A stretch of 10,908 nucleotides of DNA from JAAOZN01 sp964421575 (GTDB lineage: Archaea > Thermoproteota > Nitrososphaeria > Nitrososphaerales > JAAOZN01), in the NCBI GenBank assembly GCA_964421575.1, contig CAYQXI010000006.1, positions 1 to 10,908 of the forward strand. Direction: 5' to 3'. The notes under the pieces were generated by a model. That model was not told the origin of the DNA and searched no databases. It saw only the letters and a list, made by a program, of their open reading frames with translations. Shown piece by piece: positions 7,164 through 10,908 of the stretch (within the stretch, counting starts at the first letter, position 1; each line of letters begins with the position of its first letter). Position numbers and translations under genes: made by a program.

Positions 7164-7421
7164 CTAGCTTTCTACTCGATGAGTCCCGGGTGGGAAGACT
7201 GAGATCAGGGTTTCGGTATGCACAACGTTGGGATGAGCAGCGATGTCATCATAGATGATCTTAGCGAGCTCCTGCAGATCCTTAGCCTCAATAACTAAGA
7301 CAGCATCAAACCTTCCGAAGACCGAGCTCGCCATCTTTACACCCCTTATTCGCCTAGAGGTGACTATTTCTTGAGAGGTTCCGGGTTTTGTTGTTAGTAG
7401 CACGAAGGCTCTAATAACCAT
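7164..7421 (-). CDS. Stand-alone RAM (Lrp/AsnC effector) domain protein, second of a tandem array
   Basis: The protein has 85 residues and one RAM domain. It is clearly paralogous to the gene just upstream: the two share 'TTKPGTS', 'GRFDAV', 'VIEA' and 'HTET', and by hand about 43 of 73 aligned positions are identical. It differs in two ways. Four residues, about one helical turn, are missing from the first helix, and it has a short extra tail 'PPGTHRVES' after the fold. Both could change oligomer contacts or the ligand pocket. The start is ATG at 7421, with AGGTG (7436-7432) about ten bases upstream. The gene lies 16 bp after the first copy and 7 bp before the third, so the three form one operon. 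No DNA-binding domain is present. Confidence 0.88.
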   Translation of the reverse strand: MVIRAFVLLTTKPGTSQEIVTSRRIRGVKMASSVFGRFDAVLVIEAKDLQELAKIIYDDIAAHPNVVHTETLISVFPPGTHRVES

Positions 7422-7437
7422 TGGGCTTGAGCACCTA

Positions 7438-7674
7438 CTAGAAGACTGTAAGCAGAGTTTCGGTGTGGACGATGTTAGGCATCTTCTCTATAACCTTATA
7501 CAGCGTCTCACTAATAGCCCTTATATCTTCAGCCTCGATCACAACCACAGCATCAAAGCGCCCATATACAGAGTCAGCCTGCACAACACCCTTGATGTTA
7601 CGCGCAGCCTTTATAGCGTTCACAACCTCTTCAGAAGTACCCGGTTTTGTTGTAATAAGGACATATGCTCGCAT
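7438..7674 (-). CDS. Stand-alone RAM (Lrp/AsnC effector) domain protein, first of a tandem array
   Basis: The protein has 78 residues and one complete RAM domain: 'RAYVLITTKPGTSEEVV' at the start, 'SVYGRFDAVVVIEA' in the middle and 'NIVHTETLLTVF' at the end, the usual pattern of free-standing AsnC effector domains common in archaea. It has no helix-turn-helix, so it does not bind DNA by itself. It is the promoter-proximal gene of a three-gene array. The ATG at 7674 lies about two bases from the transcript start predicted from the TATA box at 7699-7706, so the message should be leaderless; no Shine-Dalgarno is visible. It is divergent from the AlaX-like gene, with 63 bp between their starts. 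The ligand is unknown; amino acids are the family norm. Confidence 0.9.
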   Translation of the reverse strand: MRAYVLITTKPGTSEEVVNAIKAARNIKGVVQADSVYGRFDAVVVIEAEDIRAISETLYKVIEKMPNIVHTETLLTVF

Positions 7675-7676
7675 AC

Positions 7677-7718
7677 TTCATTAAGCAACATAGGATGTAC
7701 TTAAATCCTTTCATTAAG
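7677..7718. repeat. 9-bp direct repeat TTCATTAAG flanking the shared promoter
   Basis: TTCATTAAG occurs at 7677-7685 and again at 7710-7718, 33 bp apart, which is about three helical turns. The copies bracket the TATA box between the divergent RAM and AlaX-like genes. The left copy lies at the predicted leftward transcript start and the right copy between the TATA box and the rightward start. The placement suits regulator sites, but this is inference. Confidence 0.4.
7692..7709. promoter_or_regulatory. Symmetric bidirectional promoter (BRE-TATA-BRE)
   Basis: AGGAT-N8-ATCCT is an 18-bp inverted repeat whose centre (ACTTAAAT, 7699-7706) is TATA-like on both strands. Read leftward it gives a transcript start near 7676, at the first RAM gene. 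Read rightward it gives one near 7729, just ahead of the AlaX-like TTG. The outer arms fall where the BRE is expected in each direction. One TBP/TFB site could therefore serve both genes. Confidence 0.5.
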
Positions 7719-7737
7719 ATGGTGTAGTAGACAGAGG

Positions 7738-8664
7738 TTGGAGAAGGCACATACTGCTGAGCATATACTTATGGCTAGTATAAAGCGCATCGTACCACAG
7801 GCATCTGCGATCAAGGTTGTGCACGACGAGAAGGGGAACACCCTCTACCTACGCGCACCCAAGTTAGACTGGGATATTATAGCTGAGGCTGTTAAGGCGG
7901 CAAATAGGGTGATAGATGAAGGTAGAGAAGTCAAAGAGTGGTTCTTTGAAAATCTGGAGGAGGCGAAGAAAGCGATACCAAACCTAAGATCCTACGATGA
8001 GAGAATATTTGGTAGAGTAAGAGTGATAGAAGTAGAGGGATACGACTACTCAGCCTGCACAAGAAAGCACGTGAGCAACACAAAAGAATGCGGCTGCATA
8101 TTCGTCACAGGCTTCTCGAAGACCGGCGAAGACCTATACCAGATAAGATTTGAAGTAGGTGAGAAAGCCAAAGAATACGCAGCAGAAACCATAGCCCTAC
8201 ACATGAAGGTGAGCGAAGCGCTAGGCGCATCCCAGAAGACAGTCCTACAAACAGCAATCAATCTGAAGCAAGAAGTAGAAGATCTTAGAAGAAGATCAGC
8301 CCACCTAACTAGGCTTATACTAGAGCAGCTGGAACCAGAAGAGGTCTGTGGAATTAAGCTGTATACAGCTCTCTACAAGGAGATGGAGCGTAAGACCATC
8401 ATGGACTACGCTGGCGAAACCACAGCGAAGGGAAAGAGCGTCGTTCTGCTGGTCGACAAGCAGAAAGATGCTTTCTTCGTGCTGAGCAGAAGCAAAGATT
8501 TAGTATTTGACTGCGGTGCGTTATTGAAAGATGTGCTTCAGAGCTTTGGTGGGCGAGGTGGAGGAAGACCTGAGTTTGCGTCGGGCAGCGCACCCCTAGA
8601 GGTTGCTGAACAAGCGTTAACCGCTCTTAAGGGTAGAGTTCTTGAGACTCTGCTAAAGGTTTAA
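7738..8664 (+). CDS. Free-standing AlaRS-like editing protein (AlaX-type) with DHHA1 domain
   Basis: This 308-residue protein resembles the C-terminal two-thirds of alanyl-tRNA synthetase without the aminoacylation core. The editing-site motif 'HTAEH' (His5, His9) opens the protein and 'CTRKH' (Cys107, His111) supplies the other zinc ligands. A helical coiled segment (about 140-200) follows, then a DHHA1 domain with 'GGRGGGRPEFASG' (271-283). Related AlaX proteins remove serine or glycine wrongly attached to tRNA-Ala. The usual 'CGGTH' is replaced here by 'CTRKH', so specificity may differ. The TTG at 7738 is the only start that keeps HTAEH, and upstream codons in frame offer no ATG. Spacing to the shared TATA box suggests a nearly leaderless message. 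The gene is divergent from the RAM array and lies 29 bp before moeA. Confidence 0.87.
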   Translation: MEKAHTAEHILMASIKRIVPQASAIKVVHDEKGNTLYLRAPKLDWDIIAEAVKAANRVIDEGREVKEWFFENLEEAKKAIPNLRSYDERIFGRVRVIEVEGYDYSACTRKHVSNTKECGCIFVTGFSKTGEDLYQIRFEVGEKAKEYAAETIALHMKVSEALGASQKTVLQTAINLKQEVEDLRRRSAHLTRLILEQLEPEEVCGIKLYTALYKEMERKTIMDYAGETTAKGKSVVLLVDKQKDAFFVLSRSKDLVFDCGALLKDVLQSFGGRGGGRPEFASGSAPLEVAEQALTALKGRVLETLLKV

Positions 8665-8675
8665 GGAGGTTTACC

Positions 8676-8688
8676 TATAAATAAGGTG
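8676..8688 (+). promoter_or_regulatory. TATA box and ribosome site before the first moeA
   Basis: TATAAATA (8676-8683) is a strong TATA box. AAGGTG (8683-8688) lies five bases before ATG 8694. A transcript from this TATA would begin near 8705, after that ATG, and would be leaderless for the in-frame ATG at 8709. The 8694 start would then be used only on messages reading through from the AlaX-like gene. Confidence 0.5.
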
Positions 8689-8693
8689 TAGCG

Positions 8694-9965
8694 ATGGCTA
8701 GGCAGAAGATGTCTGGCTTCCTAGAGCTCGTAACGATAGATAAGGCGCTTGAGAAGATAAAGGGGAGTATCAATTTATCTATCGAGGTTGAGGATGTGCC
8801 TTTAAGCGAATGCGTTGGTAGAGTGCTGGCTGAAGACATACTATCACCGATAGACGTCCCTCCTTTTGACCGCTCTGCTGTAGAGGGATACGCGGTCATA
8901 TCCTCAGACACCTTCAGCGCAACACCAACAAACCCCATAGAACTGACCGTCATAGGCAAATCAGAAGCTGGACAAGAGCCAACTCAGATACCGAAGGTCT
9001 CTTCAGGCAAGGCAGTTGAGATATTCACAGGGGCACCTCTACCAGACGGTGCAGACGCAGTAGTTATGGTGGAGCAGACAAAAAGAGTAGGCGACAAAGT
9101 CCTCATTTATAGCCCAGTGGCAAAGTGGAGGAACGTCTCCAAGCAAGGAGAGGACTTCGCAAAAGGCAAACCCCTTCTCCTAAAAGGTACAAGGATGAAG
9201 CCTTGGCACATAGGCGCATTGGCTTCGGCAAACATAACTAGGGTAAAGGCTTACCGCAAGCTCAGAATAGGCATCTTATCAACAGGAAGCGAACTCAAAG
9301 AAGTCGGAGAGGAAGTGAAGTTAGGCGAAGTCGTGAACAGCAGCAAACCTATGCTAACAGCGCTCATAAAAGAGAGGAACTGCATACCAGTAGACCTAGG
9401 CACAGTAGAAGACGACTTAGACAAGATATTAGAAAGGTTAAGGCTCGGATTAGAGATATGTGACATCATAGTCACAACCGGAGGTACAAGCCTAGGGGAA
9501 AAAGATCTTATGCCAGAAGCGGTTCAGAAGCTAGGCTCACCCGGCTTACTCGTACACGGCGTAGCTATGAGGCCAGCGAAACCAACTGGGGCTGGCGTAG
9601 TTAACGGTAAACCCATATTCATATTATCAGGGTACCCAGTGGCAGCGCTTGTGGGCTTCGAAGTCTTCGTAGACGAGATCATAAACTTCATCTACGGCAC
9701 AAAACCGGAGCCGAAGCCCAAAGTAAGAGGTAGGCTTACAAGGAAGCTCGCCACACAAGTTGGGTCCCGTTGCTTCGTTAGAGCGAGGGTTATACCCAGC
9801 CCCTCAGGTTACTTGATAGAGCCTCTTAAGTTAACAGGCTCCGGTCTGCTTTCATCTATGACTAAGGCTAATGCGATGATCGTGGTGGAGGAGAATGTAG
9901 AGGGGTTCGATGAGGGGGAAGAGGTCGAAGCATATCTCATCCAACCTATCGAGGCCCCTCTCTGA
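8694..9965 (+). CDS. moeA: MoeA-family molybdopterin molybdenumtransferase (first copy)
   Basis: This 423-residue protein has the full MoeA domain set. MoeA inserts molybdate (or tungstate) into adenylated molybdopterin, the last step of cofactor assembly. Visible motifs are 'PPFDRSAVEGYAV' (56-68), 'FTGAPLPDGAD' (111-121), 'GEDF' (152-155), 'STGSEL' (196-201), 'TTGGTSLG' (261-268) and 'LSGYPVAAL' (311-319), with the beta-rich C-terminal domain after about 340. Compared with E. coli MoeA, several usual residues differ: Glu64 replaces the Asp of MDGYA, STGSEL replaces STGDEL, 'RPAKP' replaces KPGKP and 'SGYP' replaces PGNP. It is of normal length without a periplasmic-binding-like tail. The start is ATG 8694, with AAGGTG five bases ahead; ATG 8709 is possible from the internal promoter. 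A second moeA begins 14 bases after its stop. Confidence 0.93.
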   Translation: MARQKMSGFLELVTIDKALEKIKGSINLSIEVEDVPLSECVGRVLAEDILSPIDVPPFDRSAVEGYAVISSDTFSATPTNPIELTVIGKSEAGQEPTQIPKVSSGKAVEIFTGAPLPDGADAVVMVEQTKRVGDKVLIYSPVAKWRNVSKQGEDFAKGKPLLLKGTRMKPWHIGALASANITRVKAYRKLRIGILSTGSELKEVGEEVKLGEVVNSSKPMLTALIKERNCIPVDLGTVEDDLDKILERLRLGLEICDIIVTTGGTSLGEKDLMPEAVQKLGSPGLLVHGVAMRPAKPTGAGVVNGKPIFILSGYPVAALVGFEVFVDEIINFIYGTKPEPKPKVRGRLTRKLATQVGSRCFVRARVIPSPSGYLIEPLKLTGSGLLSSMTKANAMIVVEENVEGFDEGEEVEAYLIQPIEAPL

Positions 9966-9979
9966 GCGGGTGGCTAAAG

Positions 9980-10908
9980 TTGGCTGTGGTCTTCCATAGG
10001 CTGCTGAGTGTAGAAGAAGGGATAAGTAGGATAGCAGAAGCGCTCGGTGGACTAAAGCCTCTCGGCGTGGAGGAGGTCGACCTCGAAGAGGCTACTGGAA
10101 GGATATTGGCTGAGACGATCTATTCCAGAGCCGATTCGCCACCCTTTGACAGATCTGAAGTCGATGGCTACGCTGTTGACTCAAGGTCTGTTGCTGGTGC
10201 TGATGAAGACAACCCAGTTAGGCTTAAGGTGGTGGGTAGAGTTGAAGTCGGGCAGAAGCCAGATGTAGAGGTGAGGTTAAATGAGGCTGTTGAGGTCGCG
10301 ACAGGGGCACCTCTACCAAAAGGTGCTGATTCCGTAGTTATGGTCGAATACACGAAAAGAGAAGGAGACTACATACTGGTTTACAGAAGCACAGCCCCGG
10401 GTGAAAATATAGGAGAGGCTGGCGCAGATCTGACAGTAGGAGACATCGTACTACACCAAGGAACTTTACTAACACCCAGAGAGATAGCTGTGCTGATAGT
10501 TTCAGGTTACAGCAGGGTTAAAGTGTACAGAAGACCAAGGGTTTCGATCTTCTCAACTGGCGACGAACTCCAACCACCAGGCACAAACCTATTGTATGGG
10601 AAGGTGTATGATGTGAACGGCATCACCCTCAAAGCCTTAGTTGAAGAGAGTGGTGCTTCAGCGAAATACCTAGGTATACTTGGCGACAGATTCGATGAGG
10701 TAAAAAGCGCTGTAGCCTCAGCCCTAAAGGAGTCGGATATCATCATAACCTCAGGCAGCACCTCCGCAGGCTTAGGCGACATAATCTACAGGGTAGTAGA
10801 TGAGCTAGGCAAACCTGGGCTCCTCGTGCACGGATTAAGGATCAAACCTGGGAAGCCAACGGTCGCCGGTGTGGTTGATGGTAAGATCTTCATAGGGCTA
10901 CCCGGCTT
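9980..10908 (+). CDS. moeA: MoeA-family molybdopterin molybdenumtransferase (second copy, 3' end cut by window edge)
   Basis: The visible 309 codons cover the N-terminal and MPT-binding domains, and the C-terminal domain lies outside. Motifs are 'PPFDRSEVDGYAV' (54-66, with the canonical Asp62), 'ATGAPLP' (107-113), 'STGDEL' (192-197), 'YDVN' (210-213), 'TSGSTSAG' (257-264), 'KPGKP' (289-293) and 'GLPG' at the edge. It is closer to E. coli MoeA at most of these sites than the first copy, but has SGSTSAG instead of SGGVSVG, and 'GAD' instead of 'GED'. I chose TTG 9980, with GGGTGG (9968-9973) six bases upstream; GTG 9986 is an alternative. It is co-transcribed with the first copy. Whether it carries the extra C-terminal substrate-binding domain of some archaeal MoeA proteins cannot be seen. 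Confidence 0.92.
   Translation, partial: MAVVFHRLLSVEEGISRIAEALGGLKPLGVEEVDLEEATGRILAETIYSRADSPPFDRSEVDGYAVDSRSVAGADEDNPVRLKVVGRVEVGQKPDVEVRLNEAVEVATGAPLPKGADSVVMVEYTKREGDYILVYRSTAPGENIGEAGADLTVGDIVLHQGTLLTPREIAVLIVSGYSRVKVYRRPRVSIFSTGDELQPPGTNLLYGKVYDVNGITLKALVEESGASAKYLGILGDRFDEVKSAVASALKESDIIITSGSTSAGLGDIIYRVVDELGKPGLLVHGLRIKPGKPTVAGVVDGKIFIGLPG

Noticed and set aside
7463..7704. Two overlapping plus-strand frames opposite the first RAM gene
   Set aside because: They run antisense to a clear RAM domain, and their sequences look like out-of-frame translation.
8046..8593. Minus-strand frames opposite the AlaX-like gene
   Set aside because: They are shadows of a conserved gene; no promoter or motif supports them.
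8663..8670. AAGGAGGT as the ribosome site of moeA
   Set aside because: The match is excellent but lies 23 bases before ATG 8694 with no start codon at normal spacing; AAGGTG at 8683 fits better.
1..10908. Signs of mobile elements, CRISPR arrays, tRNA or rRNA genes
   Set aside because: I found no transposase, terminal repeats, regularly spaced repeats or tRNA-like cloverleaf; gene content is housekeeping and composition looks even.

Overview
The window reads as a compact chromosomal segment from an archaeon. Alba, deoxyhypusine synthase, a NusA-like KH protein of archaeal type, TldD/TldE, stand-alone RAM (Lrp/AsnC effector) domains and two MoeA paralogues all occur here. Genes are tightly packed on both strands. 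Several start at TTG or GTG, and TATA-like boxes lie about 30 bp before starts, so several messages look leaderless. The many AGA/AGG and ATA codons would suit a thermophile. I favour the TACK group (Thaumarchaeota/Aigarchaeota/Bathyarchaeota-like), but this is inference from gene types and no marker here fixes the lineage. I see no mobile element, CRISPR array, tRNA or rRNA.

Layout. Minus strand, 1-3706 (transcribed right to left): tldD, tldE, alba, and a NusA-like KH gene cut by the left edge. Plus strand, 3803-6895: an Lrp-type regulator with a C-terminal TRASH metal-binding domain, a UbiA/MenA-type prenyltransferase, a purine phosphoribosyltransferase and deoxyhypusine synthase. Minus strand, 6917-7674: three tandem stand-alone RAM-domain genes. 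Plus strand, 7738-10908: a free-standing AlaRS-like editing/DHHA1 protein, then two moeA genes, the second cut by the right edge.

There are two divergent control regions. Region 3707-3802 (tldD / Lrp-TRASH) holds a TATA element and a 14-bp inverted repeat. Region 7675-7737 (RAM array / AlaX-like) holds a nearly symmetric 18-bp promoter element centred on a TATA box, bracketed by a 9-bp direct repeat. Region 6896-6916 is the convergent junction. No gene-free stretch exceeds 300 bases.

Functional themes: TldD/TldE is a two-component metallopeptidase. The Lrp-TRASH protein is probably a metal-responsive regulator next to, and perhaps controlling, the prenyltransferase and/or tldDE. PRT and deoxyhypusine synthase look translationally coupled. 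The RAM cluster and the AlaX-like gene share a promoter region, which hints at a link between amino-acid sensing and tRNA quality control. The two MoeA proteins differ at several positions conserved in E. coli MoeA, suggesting specialised roles in molybdenum/tungsten cofactor assembly. Most of the window is ordinary housekeeping. The RAM/AlaX module and the Lrp-TRASH locus are the parts most worth a second look.
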